This document shows positions 36,999 through 44,222 of a stretch of 64,000 nucleotides of DNA, piece by piece. Under the pieces are notes generated by a model. It worked only from the letters and a program-made list of their open reading frames with translations. It had not been told where the DNA came from and searched no databases. Position numbers and translations under genes: made by a program. The stretch lies in the NCBI RefSeq assembly GCF_004795915.1, contig NZ_CP039253.1, positions 3,355,001 through 3,419,000 on the forward strand. Direction: 5' to 3'. Source of the stretch: Rhodococcus sp. PAMC28707 (GTDB lineage Bacteria > Actinomycetota > Actinomycetes > Mycobacteriales > Mycobacteriaceae). Within the stretch, counting starts at the first letter, position 1. Each line of letters opens with the position of its first letter.

Positions 36999-37771
36999 GC
37001 GAGTACGAAACCATCCTGCTGGAGCGGCGAGGCCGCGTCGGGATCATCACGCTCGATCGGCCGAAGGCGCTCAACGCGTTGAACTCTCAGCTGATGCACG
37101 AGGTGGTGTCCGCGGTCGAGGACCTCGACGGAGACCACGGTATCGGGGCGATCCTGATCACCGGCTCGGAGAAAGCCTTCGCTGCGGGTGCCGATATCAA
37201 GGAAATGCAGCCGAAGTCGTACATGGACGTCTATGCCGAGGACCTGTTCAGTGCCTGGGATCGACTGTCGGCAGCGCGCACGCCGATCGTCGCGGCCGTA
37301 TCGGGATACGCCCTCGGTGGAGGCTGCGAGCTGGCCATGCTGTGCGATGTTCTCATCGCTTCCGACACCGCAGTATTCGGTCAGCCGGAGATCAAGTTGG
37401 GGGTCATCCCCGGAATCGGTGGGTCGCAGCGCCTGACTCGTGCCGTCGGTAAGGCCAAGGCTATGGAGATGGTCCTGACCGGGCGAAACATGAAGGTCGA
37501 AGAGGCCGAGCGAGCGGGGCTCGTCTCGCGGATCGTGCCCGCCGCGGACCTGCTCGACGACGCTATCGCAACCGCGACGACCATCGCCGAGATGTCGCTT
37601 CCGATTGCGATGATGGCCAAGGACGCGGTCAACCGTTCGTTCGAATCCTCGTTGGCCGAAGGTGTTCGGTTCGAGCGTCGGCTGTTTCATTCGACCTTCG
37701 CGACCGAGGATCAGAAGGAAGGCATGTCTGCCTTCATCGACAAGCGTAAGGCGACATTCGTCAATCGGTGA
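36995..37771 (+). CDS. enoyl-CoA hydratase
   Basis: The 258-residue crotonase-family protein has the two catalytic Glu motifs: [13 protein letters not shown] (about 106-118) and [20 protein letters not shown] (about 128-147), as in short-chain enoyl-CoA hydratases. It hydrates methacrylyl-CoA to 3-hydroxyisobutyryl-CoA in this operon, the third step in valine breakdown, and may accept crotonyl-CoA too. It is the last gene; a hairpin terminator follows. Confidence 0.94.
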   Translation: MSEYETILLERRGRVGIITLDRPKALNALNSQLMHEVVSAVEDLDGDHGIGAILITGSEKAFAAGADIKEMQPKSYMDVYAEDLFSAWDRLSAARTPIVAAVSGYALGGGCELAMLCDVLIASDTAVFGQPEIKLGVIPGIGGSQRLTRAVGKAKAMEMVLTGRNMKVEEAERAGLVSRIVPAADLLDDAIATATTIAEMSLPIAMMAKDAVNRSFESSLAEGVRFERRLFHSTFATEDQKEGMSAFIDKRKATFVNR

Positions 37772-37781
37772 TCGATCCGTT

Positions 37782-37816
37782 CAGCCCTGCTGTCCTCAGT
37801 GACAGCAGGGCTGCTT
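37782..37816. terminator. terminator after the valine operon
   Basis: CAGCCCTGCTGTC (37782-37794) pairs perfectly with GACAGCAGGGCTG (37801-37813) around a 6-base loop. It lies between the convergent enoyl-CoA hydratase and MarR genes and could act in both directions. A long T-run is lacking, which is common in this group. Confidence 0.75.
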
Positions 37817-37851
37817 CGTGCGCGGATACAGCGAAGCTGAGCGCGCTCCGT

Positions 37852-38385
37852 TCACCAGGCCGGTGACGACCCGATGTCCTCGAAGTCACCGGCTGTGCGC
37901 CTCAGCTCGGCAAGAATGCGTACCAGCGACGTCAGACGTTCCTTCGACAAACCGGGCTTGCTGAATACCTGTTCGTTGAGTTTTTCGGTGGCGTCGACGG
38001 CCAGAGTGCGACCCTCTTCGGTGATCTCCACCAACGTCGTTCGACGATCGCTCGGGTGCGGTGTTCGGCGCACGTACCCCGCCGCTTCGAGGCGGTCGAC
38101 GGCGTTGGTGACACTCGTGGGGTGAACCTGGAGTCGCGCACTGGCTTTCGCCATCGGCAGTGCACCGTTCTTCGTGAACGTCAGCAGGGTGAGAAGTTCG
38201 TAGCGGGAGAACGTCAAACCAGTGGGTTTGAGCGTCTCTTCTACTCGCGCGAGCATGATCTGCTGCGCCCGCATCAACGAAGTGACAGCGGCCATTCCGT
38301 CGGCGACGTCACCCCATCCATGTGCGGTCCACTGACGGTGGGCCTCTGCAATGGGATCGAGGGGAAGTGGCGATGGCGCTGGCAT
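37852..38385 (-). CDS. MarR-family transcriptional regulator
   Basis: The start is the ATG of MPAPSPLPLDP with GGAGG six bases ahead; the longer upstream frame is not coding. The 177-residue protein has a MarR winged helix: LTFSRYELLTLLTFTKNGALPMAKASARLQVHPTSVTNAV, split over helices 3-4 and the recognition helix, then the wing with TPHPSDRRTTLVEITEEG. MarR proteins sense small ligands such as CoA thioesters or phenols. It is convergent with the valine operon and a candidate regulator of that operon or of its own. Confidence 0.88.
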   Translation of the reverse strand: MPAPSPLPLDPIAEAHRQWTAHGWGDVADGMAAVTSLMRAQQIMLARVEETLKPTGLTFSRYELLTLLTFTKNGALPMAKASARLQVHPTSVTNAVDRLEAAGYVRRTPHPSDRRTTLVEITEEGRTLAVDATEKLNEQVFSKPGLSKERLTSLVRILAELRRTAGDFEDIGSSPAW

Positions 38386-38486
38386 TCCTCCATCCTCCCA
38401 TGGGCGGCGGCGGCGATGCCCGGCTCTTCCCATCGGGTGGGGACCTGTCCCTGGGCGCGTGGGGCGAAATGCATCTCGAACTCGAA

Positions 38487-39077
38487 TCAGGCAAGTAGCG
38501 CAGGAGCCCTGGTTACGGTCACAGCCCAGTCCGCATTCTCGTGCCACGGTCGCAGATCCCACGTCGAGAAGCGGTGCTCGTGGAGTAAGCCGACCGAATT
38601 CAGGTCGGCGTCGAACTTCTCCACGGTGTACTCCCTGTCCGTGGCGAATCCGGCGACGAAGACTCCTCCGGGCTTCAGGTGCGCCGTCATCCGCTCGAGA
38701 GCCGATCGTTCGGTGCCCGGCGTCATGAAGACCATCACGTTGCCGGCGACCACGACGGCATCGAATGTCTCGCCGAGGTCGAGTTCGGTCAGATCGGCCT
38801 GATGAACCGTCAGGTCGGTGTGCTCTCGCGCGGCTTCGACGAGGACCGGATCGAGATCCACCGCGGTCACTCGATGTCCGCGCCGGGCGAGTTCGGCGCC
38901 GAGACGGGCTGTGCCACAACCCGCGTCGAGGACCGAACTCCCCGGAGCCAGGAGTGCGTCGACCATCCGCGCCTCGCCGTGTAGGTCGACGCCTCGCTCT
39001 TGAAGTCGCGCGAAGCGTTCGATGTACTTCCTGGACTGGTCCTCGGTGTTGTCGATCTGCCAGCGTGTCGGAGCCAT
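38487..39077 (-). CDS. class I SAM-dependent methyltransferase
   Basis: The 196-residue protein has the SAM-binding motifs of class I methyltransferases: VLDAGCGTARLGAELARRGH (motif I, about 48-67), VTAVDLDPVLVEAAR (motif II) and FDAVVVAGNVMVFM (post motif). It belongs to the small cluster of Methyltransf_25-type enzymes with no known substrate. It is a single gene, between the MarR regulator and the sulfotransferase operon. Confidence 0.87.
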   Translation of the reverse strand: MAPTRWQIDNTEDQSRKYIERFARLQERGVDLHGEARMVDALLAPGSSVLDAGCGTARLGAELARRGHRVTAVDLDPVLVEAAREHTDLTVHQADLTELDLGETFDAVVVAGNVMVFMTPGTERSALERMTAHLKPGGVFVAGFATDREYTVEKFDADLNSVGLLHEHRFSTWDLRPWHENADWAVTVTRAPALLA

Positions 39078-39135
39078 CCCGCCACCCTAGCGTTCGTCGG
39101 AACAGGCCATCGACGACCTGCGGATGGACCGCTGA

Positions 39136-40281
39136 TTACCTCGTCCCGAACCGGCGGTCGATGTCTTCGCCGTCGAGGCCGAAGTCCTCGAGCGTGTACT
39201 TGTGAGCCGGCCGCCGCTGCCCGCTTCGACTTTCGGTGTGCATGGCGTCCATGGCTGAGCGCGCATTCTCGGTGAGATCGAGTCCGAAGTTCTGGTACAC
39301 CTGCTCGACCGTGCGGAGGGGGTCGGCGACGAAGTCGTGATAGTCGACGTCGTAGAACTGCGCCGAGTTCGCACCGGATCTCGCAGTGGAGAAAGTGTTG
39401 AGTCCACGCTCCCACAGATCGACCTGGGTGCGCCCGATGACGTTGCCGCGGAACAGGTCCGACCAACCTTCGGTGGCGTGCTCGGCGAGGCTGCACATCG
39501 ACGGCATGATCGTGCGGGGTTCACGGTGGCATTGGATCACCAGCGCATCCGGGTAGACCTGTAGCAGTTCTTCGAGAGCGAACAGGTGGCTCGGATTCTT
39601 CAGAACCCAACGGCGATCGGTGTCGTTCATACCGATGAGCTGGAGATTCTTCCGGTGTCGTTGGTAGGTCGAGAGCCAGCTCTGTTCGGCCAGCCATGTC
39701 GAATACGTCGGGAGGTACGCGAGGCATTCGTAGGCTACGGAATGGACCGATTGCCGCAGTAGCTGCCAGCATTCCTCGACTTCGGCTGCGGACATGTAGT
39801 GCACGCCCATGAACTCGGGGTGTTCGACATGGTGTTGTGCAAACCCTTTTTGGATCTGCGTGAACAGCGGATTGGATTCCCAGGTCTCACGCGGCGGCCG
39901 AGGTTGCGGCATCTCGGTCAGCCACATCTCCAAACCCTGGTGCGACGGGTCGGCGGTGAGCAGTCGATGCAGCGCAGTCGTGCCGGTGCGAGGAAGACCG
40001 GTCACGAAGATCGGCCGCTCGATCGTGACGTCGGCGTGCGTCGGATTCTGCTTCCATGCGAGCTCGCTGAGTGAACGCGCGACCAGCGCGCCGCGCAGGA
40101 AGTACCGGCTCATCTTCGATCCGAGTGCGGTCAGTTGTGCATCACGGTTGTACGAGTCGAGCAGGACACCGAGGGCTTCGACATAATCGTCGGAACCGAA
40201 ATCTTCGAGGCCGGTGAACTTGGTGGCAGACGCGTGTAGATCTTCGACGGTACCGACGTCGGTGCGTTCGGTGCTGGTCAT
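39136..40281 (-). CDS. PAPS-dependent sulfotransferase
   Basis: The start is the ATG of MTSTERTDVGTVED. The 381-residue protein belongs to the Sulfotransfer_3 family: the 5'-phosphosulfate loop GLPRTGTTALHRLL (95-108) and the 3'-phosphate-binding CHREPRTIMPSMCSL (about 260-274) are both clear. It moves a sulfo group from PAPS to a hydroxyl group of an acceptor. It is the last gene of an operon of DUF1214, SDR and sulfotransferase, an order that as I recall matches Rv3531c-Rv3530c-Rv3529c in the M. tuberculosis cholesterol region. The acceptor is unknown; a sterol-derived or lipid alcohol is a reasonable inference. Confidence 0.88.
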   Translation of the reverse strand: MTSTERTDVGTVEDLHASATKFTGLEDFGSDDYVEALGVLLDSYNRDAQLTALGSKMSRYFLRGALVARSLSELAWKQNPTHADVTIERPIFVTGLPRTGTTALHRLLTADPSHQGLEMWLTEMPQPRPPRETWESNPLFTQIQKGFAQHHVEHPEFMGVHYMSAAEVEECWQLLRQSVHSVAYECLAYLPTYSTWLAEQSWLSTYQRHRKNLQLIGMNDTDRRWVLKNPSHLFALEELLQVYPDALVIQCHREPRTIMPSMCSLAEHATEGWSDLFRGNVIGRTQVDLWERGLNTFSTARSGANSAQFYDVDYHDFVADPLRTVEQVYQNFGLDLTENARSAMDAMHTESRSGQRRPAHKYTLEDFGLDGEDIDRRFGTR

Positions 40282-40289
40282 GTGCGCTC

Positions 40290-41072
40290 CTAGTGGTGGT
40301 ATTCGCCGCAGTTGACGTCGAGGCATTGGCCGGTGATCGCCCGAGCCGACGGGGAAGCGAGGAATACGACGGCGTCGGCGATCTCGTCGGGTTCGGGCAG
40401 CCGTCGTAGGTCCATTGTCGCGGCAGTTTGCTCGTAGATCTGTTCGCTGGTGATGCCGTACTTCTTCGCCATGTGGTCGAAGTAGCCTTTGAGCGACTCG
40501 CCCCAGATGTAGCCGGGAGCAACAGTATTGACCCGAATTCCTTGTGGCCCCAGTTCGGTTGCGAGAGTTTCCGACATGGCAAGCAAGGCGGCTTTGGCGA
40601 TTTTGTAACCGCCGTACTTGGGTTGGGAGTGCCGAATGACGGCAGAGTTGATCATCACGATCGAGCCCTCCGATGCCGCCAACGCGGGGGTGAACAATTG
40701 CGAGAGCCGCAGTGTCGCGAACACCGATAGCTCCAATCCCTGCCGGATGACGGCAGGGTCGGTGTGGGCGAGGTCTTTCATCGACGGGATCGCGAACGCA
40801 TTGTTGACCAGTACGTCGACGTGGCCGAACTCCTCGACTGCACGGGTGACCAGCGCTTGGGAAGAAGCCTCGTCGGTGATGTCGGTTGGGACGGTGATCG
40901 CCATGCGGCCGAGTTCGGCAACTTCTTTGCCGACCTCGAGAAGGTAGCTTTCGGTGCGTGCGGCCAGCACCAGGTCGGCACCCGCGGCGGCGCTGCGCAG
41001 TGCAATCGACCGGCCGAGGGATGGTCCGACGCCGGAGACGACGACAACTTTGCCGTCGAGTTGTCCCGTCAT
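40290..41072 (-). CDS. SDR oxidoreductase
   Basis: The start is the ATG of MTGQLDGKVVVVSG. The 260-residue protein is a classical short-chain dehydrogenase/reductase: the nucleotide loop VSGVGPSLGRSIA (variant of T-G-x-x-x-G-x-G), VLVNNAF, INSAV with the catalytic Ser, and YKIAK as the YxxxK pair. It oxidises or reduces a secondary alcohol or ketone with NAD(P)(H). It overlaps the DUF1214 gene by 4 bases and precedes the sulfotransferase by 8. It may make or remove the hydroxyl group that is sulfated; this is inference. Confidence 0.9.
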   Translation of the reverse strand: MTGQLDGKVVVVSGVGPSLGRSIALRSAAAGADLVLAARTESYLLEVGKEVAELGRMAITVPTDITDEASSQALVTRAVEEFGHVDVLVNNAFAIPSMKDLAHTDPAVIRQGLELSVFATLRLSQLFTPALAASEGSIVMINSAVIRHSQPKYGGYKIAKAALLAMSETLATELGPQGIRVNTVAPGYIWGESLKGYFDHMAKKYGITSEQIYEQTAATMDLRRLPEPDEIADAVVFLASPSARAITGQCLDVNCGEYHH

Positions 41073-42235
41073 CCGAGCATCCTTCGTCCGACAGCGTCGC
41101 GACGGGCTGCGATGCGCAGGGCGAAGTCCGCCGGTGAAATCTTGTTCGCGTCGTAGTGCGGTAGATGCGAGGAAATGTCGTCGAAATCGACTATTTCTAC
41201 GGTAGGGCCGTCCGCCGCGGTCATCTCGCGGGAGACTCGTTGCCATCGAAACTGCGCGTACCCGCGGGCATGACCTGTCGTTTCGATCCAGTTGGTCACC
41301 TCTGGGTTTCGTTCGCTGACCACCAGCCTGATGTAGCCGTCCGGATCGGTCTGCGCCTGCTCTGCAGTCAACGAAGTTTGGTGATTGATGTAGTCGAGGG
41401 AGATATACCACATGCTGCCCAGCTGGAACCCTTGATACGGAGCGTCGGACACGGGCACCGTGATGATCATGGCCTGGTCCTCGCGCAGTTCGTAGTGACC
41501 GGCCGAAGAATACTGGGTGCTCAATCCTCCTGGCGTGAGCCGCGGTTCGGTGAGGGTGTTGACGTCGAGATTGAGGTAGAACCACTGCGGGAACTGCAAA
41601 AAGGTGTGGATGCGGCCGAGGAGCATCTTGCCTGCGGTGGAATAGCGTTTCGCCACAGATTCTTTCGTGGGCGCCGCGGGGGATTCCCCGGACGCGCCTG
41701 CTCGATGGATGGTGAGCGTGCCACGGGCCGCGGACCAATCGTTGTAGACCTCGCGGACGACCAGCATCGAGGAACCTTCGCCGATGGTGAAGTGGTTGGG
41801 AAGGTCTGAAGGACGACCGAAGTGCACTTCGAATGTTCCGTCGTCGTCGATGTCGATCGAGCGATCGTCGAAGGCGGTCAGGCTGTCCGGAACATCGACG
41901 GGGGAGTAGTCACCCTTGAGTATCTGGAAGCTGAGATCGGTTGTGGTACCACGTTTCCCACGTACGACGTATTCCACATCGTCACGAATGTTGGCGTGAA
42001 AGTAGAGCGTGTCGGGGTTGTCGAGGCCCATCTTCGTGTATGGGCCGGTCGAACTCGCGAAGTACGGGAAGTCCTTGTCGTACGCCCAGGCCATCTGGAT
42101 GGATGCGCGGATGCTGCCGGCGAGGTAGTCGTATCCCTCGAGTAGATCCTGTTCTGTTCGTATGTGCGGAGCGTCTTCGATGATCTTCTCGGCCGCCGTG
42201 ATTGCTTCTGCGAGTGAATCGGTGAGCACACCCAT
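41069..42235 (-). CDS. DUF1214 domain protein
   Basis: The 388-residue soluble protein carries the DUF1214 fold in its C-terminal half (WYLNLDVNTL, GSMWYISLDYINHQ, YIRLVVSERNP, WIETTGHARGYAQFRWQ). DUF1214/DUF1254 proteins are beta-rich and of unknown activity. It is the first gene of the sulfotransferase operon, and its upstream region holds two KstR-type palindromes and a separate TACA-type palindrome. The gene order of DUF1214, SDR and sulfotransferase is, from memory, also seen in mycobacteria, so this protein is probably needed for the sulfation or redox step. Confidence 0.78.
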   Translation of the reverse strand: MGVLTDSLAEAITAAEKIIEDAPHIRTEQDLLEGYDYLAGSIRASIQMAWAYDKDFPYFASSTGPYTKMGLDNPDTLYFHANIRDDVEYVVRGKRGTTTDLSFQILKGDYSPVDVPDSLTAFDDRSIDIDDDGTFEVHFGRPSDLPNHFTIGEGSSMLVVREVYNDWSAARGTLTIHRAGASGESPAAPTKESVAKRYSTAGKMLLGRIHTFLQFPQWFYLNLDVNTLTEPRLTPGGLSTQYSSAGHYELREDQAMIITVPVSDAPYQGFQLGSMWYISLDYINHQTSLTAEQAQTDPDGYIRLVVSERNPEVTNWIETTGHARGYAQFRWQRVSREMTAADGPTVEIVDFDDISSHLPHYDANKISPADFALRIAARRDAVGRRMLG

Positions 42236-42250
42236 CTCCTTCTGCCTAGT

Positions 42251-42266
42251 GGTACAAATCTGTACC
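42251..42266. promoter_or_regulatory. palindromic operator GGTACA-N4-TGTACC
   Basis: A perfect 6-4-6 inverted repeat sits 15 bases before the DUF1214 start codon, on its upstream side. Its sequence differs from the two KstR-type palindromes beside it, so a second regulator is implied. The divergent IclR protein is the natural candidate. Confidence 0.5.
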
Positions 42267-42273
42267 GATGTGG

Positions 42274-42287
42274 TAGAACGGGTTCCG
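42274..42287. promoter_or_regulatory. imperfect KstR-type box
   Basis: TAGAACGGGTTCCG fits the KstR consensus TnnAACnnGTTnnA at all fixed positions except the last. Its start lies 23 bases from the start of the perfect site at 42297, about two helical turns, so the two sites face the same side of the DNA. Confidence 0.5.
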
Positions 42288-42296
42288 TATCGACAA

Positions 42297-42310
42297 TAGA
42301 ACGTGTTCTA
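42297..42310. promoter_or_regulatory. KstR-type palindrome TAGAACGTGTTCTA
   Basis: TAGAACGTGTTCTA is a near-perfect 14-bp palindrome that fits TnnAACnnGTTnnA, the KstR consensus of mycobacteria and rhodococci. It lies directly upstream of the iclR ribosome site GGGAGG (42311-42316) and 62 bases ahead of the divergent DUF1214 gene. KstR represses sterol catabolism genes until a CoA thioester inducer binds it. The match is seen directly; binding is inferred. Confidence 0.62.
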
Positions 42311-42320
42311 GGGAGGGTCA

Positions 42321-43217
42321 ATGACCAGTCGTAACTCGCCCCCCACCGACCGCGTCGTCGCGGTCCTGGACTTCATGGTTGCCAGGAGTGACCGACGGTT
42401 CGGACTCTCGGCGCTGGCACGTGAACTCGGTCTGAGCAAGCCCACCTGTCTGGGCATCCTGACCTCGCTGGTCGGCGCTGGATACCTGGTTCGCGACCCT
42501 GTTTCGGTCACCTACGGTCTCGGTCCGGCGCTGATCACCGCCGGGCGCGCGGCGCAGCAGGGGTTCGCGGTCGGCCCGCTCGCGCGCACGCACCTCGAAG
42601 CTCTCAGTGCGCGATACGACACGACGTGCACGGCTTCGGGTGTGGTCGGCGATCGCATCACCATCCTCGAGTTGACCTGTCCCGACGGGCGGCAGGCTGC
42701 CGTGAAGGTGGGGCAGGTCTATCCGTTCGCGCCGCCGGTAGGGCTCATGTACGTGCTGTGGGATACCGACGAGCGACTCGATTCTTGGCTGGGTCGTGAA
42801 CCGACCCTGCCGGTCCGGATGGACGTAGCTCATCTTCGCCGCGTGGTCGACGAGTGCCGCAGAACCGGGTATCTCGTCGAGACGTTGACGGCTGTGGGGC
42901 AGCGGCTGCATACCGTCATGGCGGGTGTTGCCGCACACGATCTTCCGGGGGAGGTCCGCGAGCTCCTCGGCGAGATGGTGTCCGGCCTCGGTGAGCGGGT
43001 GTACCTGGGCGCGGAGGAGGCTGGTGCCGACGCTACGCACGAGGTCAGCGTCATCGCGGCCCCGACGTACGACGCGCAGAGTCATCAGTCGTTGGTGCTG
43101 ACTCTGCATGTCGGAGCGTCGATCTCGGGCGAGAGCATTGCCGAGCGTGGGCAAGCACTCGCTGCGGCTGCCGGTGCGATCACGGCAGAAGTAGGCGGTC
43201 TTGCACCGACCCGTTGA
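42321..43217 (+). CDS. IclR-family transcriptional regulator
   Basis: The 298-residue protein has an N-terminal winged helix (FGLSALARELGLSKPTCLGILTSLVGAGYLVRD is split over the HTH at about residues 27-59) and a C-terminal IclR effector domain that binds small ligands. The ribosome site GGGAGG lies four bases before the ATG. It is divergent from the sulfotransferase operon and upstream of cysD. The surrounding palindromes make it likely that it controls itself and its neighbours. The ligand is unknown. Confidence 0.9.
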   Translation: MTSRNSPPTDRVVAVLDFMVARSDRRFGLSALARELGLSKPTCLGILTSLVGAGYLVRDPVSVTYGLGPALITAGRAAQQGFAVGPLARTHLEALSARYDTTCTASGVVGDRITILELTCPDGRQAAVKVGQVYPFAPPVGLMYVLWDTDERLDSWLGREPTLPVRMDVAHLRRVVDECRRTGYLVETLTAVGQRLHTVMAGVAAHDLPGEVRELLGEMVSGLGERVYLGAEEAGADATHEVSVIAAPTYDAQSHQSLVLTLHVGASISGESIAERGQALAAAAGAITAEVGGLAPTR

Positions 43218-43224
43218 CCAATAC

Positions 43225-43238
43225 TGAAACACGTTCTA
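43225..43238. promoter_or_regulatory. KstR-type palindrome ahead of cysD
   Basis: TGAAACACGTTCTA fits TnnAACnnGTTnnA exactly. Compared with the complement of the site at 42297 (TAGAACACGTTCTA) it differs at two bases. It lies in the 93-base gap between the iclR stop and the cysD start. The repeated motif suggests that the donor-supply operon shares a regulator with the sulfotransferase operon. Confidence 0.58.
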
Positions 43239-43310
43239 TTCTTCGATCACGGATTTGAACCGCACCGGTCCAAATATGGACCGAGGCGTTGTGATCGGAG
43301 GGCTTCACCG

Positions 43311-44222
43311 ATGTCGACCTCGTACGAACTCACGCACCTTGCTGCGCTCGAAGCGGAAGCCGTCCATATCTTCCGTGAAGTCGCCGCTACCGCCGAACGT
43401 CCGGTGCTGCTGTTCTCCGGCGGCAAGGACTCGGTGGTGATGCTTCATGTGGCAGCCAAAGCCTTCTGGCCCGCCAGACTCCCGTTCGCCGTCATGCACA
43501 TCGACACCGGCCACAATTTCGACGAGGTCCTGTCCTTCCGCGACCGTGCGGTCGAGCATTTCGGCGTCAACCTGACCGTGGCCAGCGTGCAGGACGACAT
43601 CGACTCGGGACGCTCGATCGAGGAGAGCGGGCCGGGGGCCAGTCGTAACCGACTCCAGACCGCGACACTGCTACGCGCGATCGCCGAGAACTCGTTCGAC
43701 GCCGTGTTCGGTGGTGCCCGTCGGGACGAGGAGAAGGCGCGTGCGAAAGAGCGTGTCTTCAGCTTTCGCGACGAACACGGCCAGTGGGATCCGCGTCGCC
43801 AGCGCCCGGAACTGTGGCAGTTGTACAACGGCCGTCACCGGCGAGGCGAGCACTTCCGGGTGTTTCCGCTGTCGAACTGGACCGAACTCGACATCTGGCA
43901 ATACATCGAGGCAGAGCAGATCGAACTCCCACACATCTACTACGCGCACAATCGCACGGTCGTGCCACGAGCCGGAATGCTCCTGGCAGTCTCGAGATTC
44001 GTACCGGTGCTGCCGGGGGAAGAACCTTTCGAGGAGACGGTCCGGTTTCGTACCGTCGGCGACGCGACCTGCACCGGGTGTGTGCAGTCCTCCGCCGCCG
44101 ATGCGCACGACGTGGTACTGGAAGTCGCCGCCAGCAGAATGACCGAGCGCGGCGCGACACGGGCCGACGACCGCATATCGGAGGCCGGAATGGAAGACCG
44201 CAAGAAGGAAGGGTACTTCTGA
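43311..44222 (+). CDS. cysD: sulfate adenylyltransferase subunit 2
   Basis: The 303-residue protein is the ATP pyrophosphatase subunit of ATP sulfurylase: the PP-loop SGGKDSVVMLH (36-46), the HIDTGHNFDEV motif and the C-terminal TCTGCVQS. It forms adenylylsulfate (APS) from ATP and sulfate, with GTP hydrolysis by CysN. It overlaps cysNC by one base. In this genome it is linked to a sulfotransferase instead of a sulfite reductase within the window. Confidence 0.95.
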   Translation: MSTSYELTHLAALEAEAVHIFREVAATAERPVLLFSGGKDSVVMLHVAAKAFWPARLPFAVMHIDTGHNFDEVLSFRDRAVEHFGVNLTVASVQDDIDSGRSIEESGPGASRNRLQTATLLRAIAENSFDAVFGGARRDEEKARAKERVFSFRDEHGQWDPRRQRPELWQLYNGRHRRGEHFRVFPLSNWTELDIWQYIEAEQIELPHIYYAHNRTVVPRAGMLLAVSRFVPVLPGEEPFEETVRFRTVGDATCTGCVQSSAADAHDVVLEVAASRMTERGATRADDRISEAGMEDRKKEGYF

